Part shown: piece by piece, positions 52,576-60,604 of the stretch
How the letters are laid out: each line of letters opens with the position of its first letter
Position numbering within the stretch: position 1 is the stretch's first letter
Assembly (NCBI GenBank): GCA_903904815.1
Contig: CAIVDU010000054.1
Location: 1-64,000, forward strand
DNA length: 64,000 nucleotides
Source: an uncultured Armatimonadota bacterium
Lineage (GTDB): Bacteria > Armatimonadota > Fimbriimonadia > Fimbriimonadales > Fimbriimonadaceae
Direction: 5' to 3'
The notes under the pieces: model-generated
What the model was told of the DNA's origin: nothing
The model's database searches: none
The model's input: the letters and a program-made list of their open reading frames with translations, nothing else
Translations under genes and position numbers: made by a program

Positions 52576-54384
52576 TTACAGTTCGGACTTCACGCGTTCG
52601 ATGAACGCGTCGAGCGACATCGCGCCTAGGTCGCCCTCTTCGCGCGAACGCACTCCAACGGTTCCCTGTTCGATGTCCCGGTCGCCGATGATCACCATGT
52701 AGGGGACCTTCTGCATTTGGGTGTCTCGAATCTTCTTGCCGAGGGTTTCTCGGCGGTCGTCGAGGTGAACCCGCAGTTTGAACTCGTCGCGGAAACGAAC
52801 CTTCAGTTCGGCGGCGTATTCGGCATGACGATCTGCAATCGGGAGGATAGCGATCTGAACCGGGGCCAGCCACAACGGGAAGGCGCCGGCGTACTGCTCG
52901 GTCAAGAGTCCAATCATGCGCTCCAACGAGCCGAATGGCGCTCGATGAATCATGATCGGTCGGTGAGGCTTGCTGTCCTCGCCGATGTACTCCAGTTCGA
53001 ATCGCTCCGGCAGGTTGTAGTCCACCTGAACCGTTCCCATCTGCCAGTCGCGTCCGAGCGCGTCCTTGATGATCAGGTCCAACTTCGGACCGTAGAACGC
53101 GGCATCGCCGGGCGACACGAAGTAGTCGACGCCCATCGTCTGACACGCCTTCTCGATCGCCTCGGTTGCAGCAACCCAGTTCTCGTCATGTCCGACATAC
53201 TTGTCCGACAGCGGGTCCTTGGTGCCAACTCGGGCGCGGAAATCCTTCAGACCGAGCTTGTCGAGCACGGTCTTCATCAGGTCAACCACCCCAATGAACT
53301 CGTCGATCAACTGATCCTTCGTCACGAACAAGTGCGCGTCGTCCTGCGTGAAGCCGCGAGCTCGCAGAATTCCGGTGACCTCACCGCTCTGCTCGTACCG
53401 ATGCACCGTTCCGAACTCGGCGTACCGGACCGGCAGGTCGCGATAAGACCGCATCTGAGACGCGTAAATCTCAATGTGGAACGGACAGTTCATCGGCTTG
53501 AGAATGTAGGTCTCGCGCTCTTCGTCCTCCATGAACGGAAACATCTTGTCGCGGTAGGCGATGATATGGCCGCTCTTCTCGTACAGCTTGATGCTGGCGA
53601 TGGAAGGGGTGACCACCGGCTCGTAGCCACGCTTCAACTGCTCTTCCTTCAAGAACGTGACCATCGTGTCGCGCAGAACCGCACCCTTCGGTAGCCACAG
53701 AGGCAGACCGGGGCCGACCCTCGGCGAGAACATGAACAGTCCCAACTCGCGACCAAGAATTCGGTGATCCCGCTTTCGTGCCTCTTCGAGGTTGTGAAGG
53801 TGAGTTTCTAGCTCCTCCTTGGTCTCGAAGGCCGTGCCATAGATGCGAGTGAGCTGCTTGTTCTTCGCGTCGCCGCGCCAGTAGGCGCCGGCCAGGTTCA
53901 TCAGCTTGAAGTGCTTGATCTCCTTGGTCGAATCGACGTGAGGTCCGCGGCAGAGATCGAGGAACCGGTGGAACTTGCCCTCTCGGTCCGTTCTCTGCTG
54001 ATCGTAGAAGCTGATGGTCTCGCCATCGGGAACCGCTTCGAGCAGCAGCAGCTTGTACTCGGCAACCTCGGGGCCCTGGCCCAAAGTGGTCTCTTCGAGG
54101 ATGAGCTTCTTGGCCGCTTCGCGATCCGGGGCTTCCATCCGGACGATTCGCTGATCGAGCTTCGAGAGCTCCTTCATGCGGGCTTCGATCTTGGCGAGGT
54201 CCTCTTCCCGGATCACCACCGGCGAGTCGACGTCGTAATAGAAACCGTTTTCGATTGGGGGACCAATCGCGAGCTTGATTCCTGGATAGAGCTCGGTAAG
54301 CGCCTGGGCCATGAGGTGGGCGGCCGAGTGGCGGAGTCGATAAAGATATGAGTCTTCGTAGCGTTCTTGGGCTATAGCAGCCAT
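52576..54384 (-). CDS. thrS: threonyl-tRNA synthetase without TGS domain
   Basis: Charges tRNA-Thr. The 602-aa protein has the N2 editing domain (HSAAHLMAQAL opening with its HxxxH pair, and later HVDSTKEIKHFKL with H and the CRGPH motif), then the class II catalytic core with motif 2 RYEQSGE and GFTQDDAH, motif 3 GSLERMIGLL, the zinc-ligand region MNCPFHIEIY, and an anticodon-binding domain at the C-terminus. The usual N-terminal TGS domain of about 60 residues is missing. The start is secure: AAGGAG lies 7 nt before the ATG at 54384 and the sequence upstream is non-coding. TGS-less ThrRS are known in some lineages. No T-box is seen. Confidence 0.96.
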   Translation of the reverse strand: MAAIAQERYEDSYLYRLRHSAAHLMAQALTELYPGIKLAIGPPIENGFYYDVDSPVVIREEDLAKIEARMKELSKLDQRIVRMEAPDREAAKKLILEETTLGQGPEVAEYKLLLLEAVPDGETISFYDQQRTDREGKFHRFLDLCRGPHVDSTKEIKHFKLMNLAGAYWRGDAKNKQLTRIYGTAFETKEELETHLHNLEEARKRDHRILGRELGLFMFSPRVGPGLPLWLPKGAVLRDTMVTFLKEEQLKRGYEPVVTPSIASIKLYEKSGHIIAYRDKMFPFMEDEERETYILKPMNCPFHIEIYASQMRSYRDLPVRYAEFGTVHRYEQSGEVTGILRARGFTQDDAHLFVTKDQLIDEFIGVVDLMKTVLDKLGLKDFRARVGTKDPLSDKYVGHDENWVAATEAIEKACQTMGVDYFVSPGDAAFYGPKLDLIIKDALGRDWQMGTVQVDYNLPERFELEYIGEDSKPHRPIMIHRAPFGSLERMIGLLTEQYAGAFPLWLAPVQIAILPIADRHAEYAAELKVRFRDEFKLRVHLDDRRETLGKKIRDTQMQKVPYMVIIGDRDIEQGTVGVRSREEGDLGAMSLDAFIERVKSEL

Positions 54385-54464
54385 CGTGAATCTCCTTCCC
54401 TAACCGAGGGATTGTTACTGTCGGGAGAGATTATATCCCCTGTTGGGAAGTGCAGTGGGTCCAG

Positions 54465-54790
54465 CGGTCGGTTCGGTGGTGGTTGGTGGTCAGTTCAGAA
54501 GTGGTTGGTGGTCCAGTGGTCAGTTCGGGGGTGGTTGGTGGCCAGTGGCCAGATCAGTTTGGAAGTGGTTGGTGGTCCAGTGGTTAGTGGCAGCTCGCAA
54601 GTCGGGCAGGAAATCGGGCACTTTCGGGTGATCGACCCCGAATCGATGGACCAGGCGAATTATTCGACCCGTCCCAACTCGAGGCGGCCGTAGGGTGAAC
54701 ACTCCCGGAGCATCCCCTGCCCCATGCCATTGACCGCCGACCACCGAACACTGACCACCGACCACCGACCACTGACCACCGGCCACCGAA
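54465..54790. repeat. degenerate G/T-rich tandem array with inverted C/A-rich partner
   Basis: Units of GTGGTTGGTGGTCAGT and GTGGTTGGTGGTCCAG repeat from about 54465 to 54595. From about 54728 to 54790 the complement appears (GACCACCGACCACCGACCAC). The two arrays could pair into a long stem around 130 bp of unique sequence. The whole 473-bp gap between thrS and the next gene has no coding sequence that I can support. Confidence 0.65.
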
Positions 54791-54857
54791 CACAAAACCC
54801 ATTCCGAACGTCCAATAATCAAGTAAAACGGAGTTTGACTCCGAGAGACGTCCCCAG

Positions 54858-55649
54858 ATGCCCCTAAGAACGATCCTTTCTCTTACCGCTCTAACCGTGG
54901 TCGGTTGCGTATCCGCCCAAGTCTTGGGTCCCATCGGTGACCCGGACGTGGAGAACGCACTCACGAATCTGCGACAACAGGACAGCCTGTTCCTACGGCT
55001 TCAGGGAACCGTCACCGTCGGAAACGCGGCCAAAGCAATCACGTGTGATCAATACTGGTCTCGCACCACCGATACGAAGGGAAATCCATTCGTGCAGAGT
55101 GAGCTTCTGGAGTACCAAGACAGCCGACTCAACGCCCGCGTCGTGGCCGATGGGGCTACTGTATGGACCTACAACCTGTTGACCCACGAATACCAGAGCG
55201 GTCTGTACGGAAGATACGACACCGGCCCGGCGCCCGCAAACTACTTGAAAGACGCGCTCGCGATCATGCGCGCTGGCGCGGACGGCTACGGATCTTTTAA
55301 CACCCGTTTGATCAGCCAAACCTACAATGGGACTCAAGCAACTTACCAGACTTGGATCCCCGGAGCAACCGTCACCGAGGTGATCGATCCGGCAAACTCA
55401 GCACTCTTCGATGTCGTGTACACCCTGGGTAACCCGGTGAGGCGGCAAGCAGTGTTTCACCTCACCACGGTCAACAATTTGACAGAGCTGCTGTCTATTG
55501 ACTATCGAGATGTGTCCACCCTAGGTGGGCAGCCACGCGTGGTCTCGTGGACACTGACTCCGTACTCGGTGATCCCGAGTTCCGCCAATTTCCAGGCCTA
55601 CGCCTATAGCCAGATTCCAGGCTGGCGACCCGTCACCTCTCGGAATTGA
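54858..55649 (+). CDS. hypothetical exported beta-rich protein
   Basis: A 263-aa protein with a signal peptide (MPLRTILSLTALTVVGCVSA; cleavage after VSA near residue 20, and the Cys at 17 is not in a convincing lipobox). The pattern of strands with a helix near residues 34-45 (ENALTNLRQQ) recalls the LolA/LppX-like fold of lipoprotein carriers, and such small exported proteins are common in Armatimonadota, but no signature decides it. The 3' end overlaps the convergent 55633 gene by 17 bp. Confidence 0.6.
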   Translation: MPLRTILSLTALTVVGCVSAQVLGPIGDPDVENALTNLRQQDSLFLRLQGTVTVGNAAKAITCDQYWSRTTDTKGNPFVQSELLEYQDSRLNARVVADGATVWTYNLLTHEYQSGLYGRYDTGPAPANYLKDALAIMRAGADGYGSFNTRLISQTYNGTQATYQTWIPGATVTEVIDPANSALFDVVYTLGNPVRRQAVFHLTTVNNLTELLSIDYRDVSTLGGQPRVVSWTLTPYSVIPSSANFQAYAYSQIPGWRPVTSRN

Positions 55650-56082
55650 CAAGCAACTGAAAGAGGTCCCAGGCCTCTTCCGTCGGAGGTCCTACCATCA
55701 GGGGTTCGGCCATTCCGTCTCGAACATGCATCGCGAAGGCGCGTTCGGGGCGGTCGGGCTGGATGAAGTTGCGCCATTGTTCCCCCGAATCGTCGACGAG
55801 AATAATGTCCTGAAGGCGACTTGGGGGGAAGCTGGTTTGAAGACTCCGCTGAATCTTTGGCCCCGGATCATTGGCAAAGATCAAAACGTGAGAGGGGATC
55901 CCGGCCGAATGGAGCAACTTTGTCCACACACCAATCTCGGACAGTGCGGCCAGTTCGAAGGCACCGATGTACGTTTCCGCGCCACCCGGGCTCCATTGAG
56001 ATCCGGATAAGGTCATGCCCTTAAGAGGAGGCAGGACGACGTCACGTCCAACGAGGGTTGAGAAAGACTGACGCCAAATCAA
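55633..56082 (-). CDS. hypothetical protein, possibly degenerate thioredoxin-like
   Basis: A 149-aa protein with a TTG start 3 bp after the TlpA stop, so likely co-transcribed. There is no CXXC; the segment FELAALSEIGVWTKLLHSAG followed by SHVLIFAND and later LVDDSGEQWRNFI resembles the helix-strand order of a peroxiredoxin/TlpA fold with the active cysteines replaced. This reading is weak. Function unknown. Confidence 0.5.
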   Translation of the reverse strand: MIWRQSFSTLVGRDVVLPPLKGMTLSGSQWSPGGAETYIGAFELAALSEIGVWTKLLHSAGIPSHVLIFANDPGPKIQRSLQTSFPPSRLQDIILVDDSGEQWRNFIQPDRPERAFAMHVRDGMAEPLMVGPPTEEAWDLFQLLVNSER

Positions 56083-56085
56083 ATT

Positions 56086-56577
56086 TTAGCCAATCGCCTT
56101 TGCGACGGCTGCCTCGATAGCAATCGGGTCCGCAGCTCCGTCATACACCACTCGGCCGTCGCGATCAATGACCGCGACCACCGGGATCGCCTGAATCGAA
56201 AACGCCTTATGCATCAGTTCGAACTCGTCAAGATAGGCAGGAAATGTGTACGATTCCTTCTTCCGAAACTTCTCCACCGTCTTGCGAGACTCGTCCGTGA
56301 TCGACATCACTTCCAGACCCTTGGCCTGATACTTGTCGTAAATCGTCTGGAGGTACGGCATGAACTCTTTGCACGGCCCGCACCAGGTCGCCCAGAAATC
56401 GAGAATGACCACTTTCCCCTTCAGGTCACGGGGGGAAACGTTCTTTCCTGCCTGGGAAACGGATTCAACCGGTTTGTCGGGCACCATTTTGCCAACGACC
56501 GCGATTTCGGGGTCATCGTCGCAACCTACAAGCATCGCCACTGCGATGGCAGTTCCAAGTGCAAGCCAAGCCTTCAT
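56086..56577 (-). CDS. TlpA-like thiol-disulfide oxidoreductase lipoprotein
   Basis: A 163-aa membrane-tethered thioredoxin-fold protein. From the ATG at 56577 it begins MKAWLALGTAIAVAMLVGCD, a lipoprotein signal with Cys at 19. The active site is FWATWCGPCKEFMPYL (CGPC), and the cis-Pro is in QAIPVVAVIDRDG. TlpA/ResA-type proteins reduce disulfides outside the cytoplasm, for example in cytochrome c maturation. The VKOR-DsbA fusion at 970 is the opposing oxidant in this genome. An earlier start at 56613 would spoil the signal peptide. Confidence 0.88.
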   Translation of the reverse strand: MKAWLALGTAIAVAMLVGCDDDPEIAVVGKMVPDKPVESVSQAGKNVSPRDLKGKVVILDFWATWCGPCKEFMPYLQTIYDKYQAKGLEVMSITDESRKTVEKFRKKESYTFPAYLDEFELMHKAFSIQAIPVVAVIDRDGRVVYDGAADPIAIEAAVAKAIG

Positions 56578-56667
56578 GGGAATAATCCAGAATACCGGTT
56601 TCAGAACCGTCAAAGTCTTGAACGTTAAAAACCCTTCATCGGTTCCCAGTAAGGGACTCCCCCGGTC

Positions 56668-56811
56668 GTAGCCACGGGTTCCTGCCCGTGGCCCTCACCG
56701 ACCAACTCTGCGAATCCCGAAAACCAAATCCGTAGCCATTGGTTCCTGCCCCTGGCCCTCGCTGGACAACTCTGCAATATCCGGAATCCGCAGGCAGGAG
56801 CCAGCGGCTAC
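56668..56811. repeat. GTAGCC-type dispersed repeat, two tandem units
   Basis: Unit 1 (56668-56731) starts GTAGCCACGGGTTCCTGCCC and unit 2 (56732-56811) starts GTAGCCATTGGTTCCTGCCC; both continue with GGCCCTC, a spacer, and ACAACTCTGC or CCAACTCTGC. Unit 2 ends GGCAGGAGCCAGCGGCTAC, the inverse of its start. Unit 2 aligns with 16137-16215. Its last bases form the folP stop codon. Confidence 0.7.
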
Positions 56812-57638
56812 CCTGGGTCTGGGCGTAGTCGCGAAGTCATGTCAATAGCTCGCCGAGAGGCGAGCACATCGTGGGCGCGAAGGATGCGAACGCCGTCAAG
56901 CTGAGCGGCCACCTGGATGGCGAGCGTTCCCTCTAGTCTCTCCCCCACCGACAGCGCCGTCCCTTTGCGGGCCAGCGCCCGACCGATGAATCCCTTGCGG
57001 CTCACTCCTAGCAAAACCGGATATCCCGTCTCGACGAAGCGAGATAGGTTTCGAAGCAAAGCAAAATTGTGTTCGTCGGTCTTGCCAAACCCGATCCCGG
57101 GGTCGATCCAGATTTGTCCATCCGGGATGCCAGCCAAGTTCGCGTTCTCAGCAACCGCAACCAGCCCAGAGACGACTTCCTCAACCACGTCGCCGTATTC
57201 CGGCGCCAGTTGCATGGTCTGCGGAGTTCCCTGCATATGCATGACGCACACGGTCGTCTGAGCGTTGACGCATACTTCCAACATCCTGCTGTTTCCAAAC
57301 GCCGAAACGTCGTTGACGATTTGTGCCCCGGCAAGGAGAGACAAACGAGCGACTTCCGCCTTCATCGTGTCGACGGAAACCACCAGCCCACGAGTCGCCA
57401 GCGCCTCCACCACCGGCAGGACGCGACGAAGCTCCTCGTCCGCCTCGACAGGCTGGGCGCCTGGACGCGTGGACTCGCCTCCGACGTCGAGAATATCGGC
57501 TCCGTCATCGACCATTCGCAAACCGGCATCGACGGCATCTTGAAGGGTAAAGTGCATCCCCCCGTCGCTAAACGAGTCGGGGGTGACATTCAAGATGCCC
57601 ATCAGTGCCGGGCGGTCGTCGGGCAGCCTCAAGATCAA
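56808..57638 (-). CDS. folP: dihydropteroate synthase
   Basis: Condenses p-aminobenzoate with 6-hydroxymethyl-7,8-dihydropterin diphosphate in folate synthesis; target of sulfonamides. The 276-aa TIM-barrel shows MGILNVTPDSFSDGG (13-27), GGESTRPGAQPV (54-65), VSVDTMK, the INDVSAF segment, DPGIGFGKT, and the phosphate-binding GVSRKGFIG and RAHDV near the end. It starts with an ATG overlapping the lysC stop by 4 nt, as the last gene of the operon. The TAG stop lies within the terminal bases of a GTAGCC-type repeat, so the C-terminus may have been reset by the repeat. Confidence 0.95.
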   Translation of the reverse strand: MILRLPDDRPALMGILNVTPDSFSDGGMHFTLQDAVDAGLRMVDDGADILDVGGESTRPGAQPVEADEELRRVLPVVEALATRGLVVSVDTMKAEVARLSLLAGAQIVNDVSAFGNSRMLEVCVNAQTTVCVMHMQGTPQTMQLAPEYGDVVEEVVSGLVAVAENANLAGIPDGQIWIDPGIGFGKTDEHNFALLRNLSRFVETGYPVLLGVSRKGFIGRALARKGTALSVGERLEGTLAIQVAAQLDGVRILRAHDVLASRRAIDMTSRLRPDPG

Positions 57639-58981
57639 CTCACGAGGGACAGTTTGAACCGGTCATGGAGCAGCCTCACCGCTCGGTTAGACTCCGACTC
57701 CGGAATGAGAACGCTCAGCGAAAAGTCGCTGTCACTGGTCTGAAGGACGCTGATCTGGGCGTCGTTGAGAGTGCTCAACACGTCGAAGAACAGGCCGGGA
57801 GTCTGCATGAACTCGTGTCCGACCAAGGACACCATCGTGCATCCCTCCGTCAGCTCCGCGACAACCCTTCGCACGTCTCCCAGCGATTCCAACAGTGTGG
57901 CTTGGGTCTCGACCTCACGGCTGGCATTGCGGCCAATCTGGAACAAGAAGACCTTTCCTTTGAGCGGAATGACAAGTCCATCGAGCACGTCGGCGACCGT
58001 CGAGTATTGCGCTCGAGGAACGGCAAACCCGGTGCTGTTCGGGCTCAAATTGAGCATGAATAGATTGATTTCATACCGGGCCATGGTCTCGTAGATCCTG
58101 GCTTCGAGTTCGGTGCGTTCGGTCTCGGTTCCTGCGCTAGATAAGTCGAACTGAAGATAGACCAGCTTTCCGGTGTGGGTCACACCGGTCGCGCGTCGGC
58201 CAGGGTGTTTCTCACGCTTGACGATTTCGGTTCCCTCGTCGTCCGAGAAAGTGTTTTTCACCCACAGCGGAATGTCGTACTGCATCGCAATCTCGGCCGC
58301 GCGAGGATGAACCACCTTCGCGCCCAAGTGGGCGATCTCGGCGACTTCGTCATACGTGACCTTGCGAAGCGTCGAAGCATTGGGCACCGCATCAGGGTCA
58401 GCCGTCTTCACGCCGTCCACGTCGGTAAAGATCTCCACCGCGGTCGCCTTGAGGGCTGCGCCAATGGCCGCGCCCGAGGTGTCAGACCCGCCACGTCCCA
58501 GAGTGGTCAGTTCCCCGCCGGGCGCACCGTCTCCCGAAACGTAGACTCCCTGGAATCCGCAGACCACCGGAATCGCTCCCTTCTCAATCGAATTGAAAAG
58601 GCTGACTGGATGGATGCCGACGATTCGCGCATTGCCGTACACGCCATCGGTTCGAATCCCTGCTTGCCCACCGCGAAACGCTTGAGCGGAATGGCCCAGG
58701 GTTTTCAGGGTGTGGGCAAAGATGACCGCGCTCATGATTTCGCCGCAAGCGATCATCAGGTCCAGTTCGCGAGCGTCCGGTTCGACGCTGGGGTCGATCT
58801 CTTTGAGAACATTGATCAACGTATCGGTCGCGTAGGGTGCTCCTCGGCGACCGATGGCACTCACGACCACGACTGGTTGGAACCCTTGCTCTTTGGCCGA
58901 AATGACTCGGAGCGCCGACGTCATGCGCGCCTCCGGAGTGGCAACGCTGGTGCCGCCGAACTTCATGACTTTGATGTTCAT
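57635..58981 (-). CDS. lysC: aspartate kinase
   Basis: First step of the Lys/Met/Thr and diaminopimelate pathway: phosphorylation of aspartate. The 448-aa protein opens MNIKVMKFGGTSVATPEARM (KFGGTS is the substrate/ATP motif), has the LGRGGSDTSGAAIGAALKA segment, FTDVDGVKTADP, and two C-terminal ACT domains (about 305-445) for feedback control. Length matches the long monofunctional LysC/ThrA-type kinases rather than the alpha/beta Bacillus type. Stop and start overlaps of 4 nt on both sides tie it to the ACT gene upstream and folP downstream. Confidence 0.94.
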   Translation of the reverse strand: MNIKVMKFGGTSVATPEARMTSALRVISAKEQGFQPVVVVSAIGRRGAPYATDTLINVLKEIDPSVEPDARELDLMIACGEIMSAVIFAHTLKTLGHSAQAFRGGQAGIRTDGVYGNARIVGIHPVSLFNSIEKGAIPVVCGFQGVYVSGDGAPGGELTTLGRGGSDTSGAAIGAALKATAVEIFTDVDGVKTADPDAVPNASTLRKVTYDEVAEIAHLGAKVVHPRAAEIAMQYDIPLWVKNTFSDDEGTEIVKREKHPGRRATGVTHTGKLVYLQFDLSSAGTETERTELEARIYETMARYEINLFMLNLSPNSTGFAVPRAQYSTVADVLDGLVIPLKGKVFLFQIGRNASREVETQATLLESLGDVRRVVAELTEGCTMVSLVGHEFMQTPGLFFDVLSTLNDAQISVLQTSDSDFSLSVLIPESESNRAVRLLHDRFKLSLVS

Positions 58982-59529
58982 CGTTCCAACTCCGTGGGGA
59001 TCAGGCTCTCCCGAAATCGTTGGGCCACTTTCGCGGCATCCGCATCCTTGACGACGAGCAGAAGTCGGTCGTGCATGTCTCCAATGTGATCCACACTCAC
59101 ATTCGTTCCGATGACGGTTTGGACGATGCGAGAAATCAACCCTTCCTCGTCTCTCATGTTCACTGCGTGAACGAGCACGATGCTGCGCCCACTGCTGACC
59201 ACAAACGAGAATCCGCTTGCTTCAAGCACGGTCTGGACCGCTCCGGCTCGATCCTCGGAAACGAGGAATGATAAGCCAGAAGGGGTCAGCTTCAAGAAGT
59301 CGATGCTGACTTGCTGCTCAGAAACCGCCTTGAGCACCTTGAGCCTTCCCACCATCGCGGGAGCGGCGATCTCGGACACGTGCACTTGAGCGAATCCAGT
59401 TCGAACCTCGATCCGACTGACTCCCCGGCGCTTCTCGAATTCGGTCTCTCGAAACGTGGCCGGCGTCGACTTCGGCGAATCCATGTCGCACGAAATCGGT
59501 TCGGTCATGAACTTGCTGGTACGACTCAC
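58978..59529 (-). CDS. ACT-domain protein, putative aspartokinase regulator
   Basis: A 183-aa protein with two ACT-like units in the C-terminal 130 residues (ISRIEVRTGFAQVHVSEIAA to GFSFVVSSGR, and SIVLVHAVNM to LLLVVKDADAA). These resemble the regulatory halves of aspartokinases, without the kinase. The gene directly precedes lysC with a 4-nt overlap and starts at a GTG overlapping the aldo/keto reductase stop. The obvious guess is that it binds an amino acid and modulates LysC or works as a detached beta-subunit-like partner; this is inference from context. Confidence 0.75.
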   Translation of the reverse strand: MSRTSKFMTEPISCDMDSPKSTPATFRETEFEKRRGVSRIEVRTGFAQVHVSEIAAPAMVGRLKVLKAVSEQQVSIDFLKLTPSGLSFLVSEDRAGAVQTVLEASGFSFVVSSGRSIVLVHAVNMRDEEGLISRIVQTVIGTNVSVDHIGDMHDRLLLVVKDADAAKVAQRFRESLIPTELER

Positions 59530-60488
59530 GCTGGGGCTCCGTCCAAGATCGATTCCGCCTGCTTCCAGATCTCTGCTTCGAAGCTAATCCCACTGGCCTT
59601 GACGTTGGCCACGACCTGCTCTGGCGAAGAAGCGCCCGTGATCACGGAACTGATGATTGGCTTGCGCAAGCACCAGGCCAACGCGAACTCAGACAGGGTG
59701 TGGCCGTGCCCTTCCGCGAACGCCTTCAGTTTCTGGACGCGAGTCAAAAGCTCCTGGTCGGACAGCCACCCTTTCATGAACATGTTCGACGACTCGTCCG
59801 AACCTCGAGTGCCGGCGGGAGGAGGCACTCCGGGCAGATACTTGCCCGTAAGGACGCCCTGAGCGAGCGGTGAGAAGACCACCTGACCGATACCGAACTT
59901 CTCGGAAACGGGCACGACTTCGCTTTCAATTCCTCGGGCCAGGATGCTGTATCGAGGCTGATTGCTGACCGGCGGGTTGGCATTGAGCTGCTCGGTGGTG
60001 CGGACGACATCGGTGATTTGCTGCCCAGTCCACTCGCTGACTCCCCAGTAGAGAACCTTGCCTTGTCTAACCAGATCGTCGATCGCTCGAACCGTTTCAT
60101 CCAGCGGCGTCTCTGGATCGAATCGGTGGAACTGCATCAGGTCGATATAGTCAGTTCCCAGTCGCTTGAGCGAGTGATGGACCGACTCGGTGATGTGCTT
60201 TCGGCTTAGTCCCCGATCGTTGGGTTTGTCGGTGATTGGGAAGAAGCACTTGGTGGCCAGAACGAGATCGTCACGTCGGATACCGACGATGGCTTTGCCG
60301 AGGGAGCTCTCAGCTTCACCCGCGTTATAGGCGTCAGCGGTGTCGAAGAAGTTGACCCCAAGCTCGAAGGCCTTGCGGACAATCTGTTCCGTCGTCGAAT
60401 CGTCGATGCTGCGGCCCTGAGTGAGCCAGCCACCCACGGAGACTTCACTGACTCTAATGCCAAATCGACCGAGCTTTCGGTAGTTCAC
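59526..60488 (-). CDS. aldo/keto reductase (Kv-beta-like)
   Basis: A 320-aa NADPH-dependent oxidoreductase with the (beta/alpha)8 AKR fold. From the GTG at 60488 it opens VNYRKLGRFGIRVSEVSVGG, as the family does; a start at 60545 would add 19 unconserved residues. The catalytic tetrad is in FFDTADAYNAGEAE (D and Y), LVLATKCFF (K) and LMQFHRFDP (H). The cofactor segment QPRYSILARGIE and SPLAQGVLTGKY match Kv-beta/YghZ-type AKR. It is the first gene of the operon with ACT, lysC and folP. Substrate unknown. Confidence 0.88.
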   Translation of the reverse strand: MNYRKLGRFGIRVSEVSVGGWLTQGRSIDDSTTEQIVRKAFELGVNFFDTADAYNAGEAESSLGKAIVGIRRDDLVLATKCFFPITDKPNDRGLSRKHITESVHHSLKRLGTDYIDLMQFHRFDPETPLDETVRAIDDLVRQGKVLYWGVSEWTGQQITDVVRTTEQLNANPPVSNQPRYSILARGIESEVVPVSEKFGIGQVVFSPLAQGVLTGKYLPGVPPPAGTRGSDESSNMFMKGWLSDQELLTRVQKLKAFAEGHGHTLSEFALAWCLRKPIISSVITGASSPEQVVANVKASGISFEAEIWKQAESILDGAPA

Positions 60489-60604
60489 AAAGAGTGAGGG
60501 TACCCCGCGAGTGGCCATGCGCCGGTTAAACCTCGCACGATCCACTCTCGTACCGAATGGATCGCCCCGCCCGAAGCCCTAAGCCTAAGATGGTTTCGCG
60601 AACA

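Noticed and set aside
58630-58655. GGTTCGAATCCC, resembling a tRNA T-arm
   Set aside because: It lies inside lysC coding sequence and no cloverleaf can be drawn around it.
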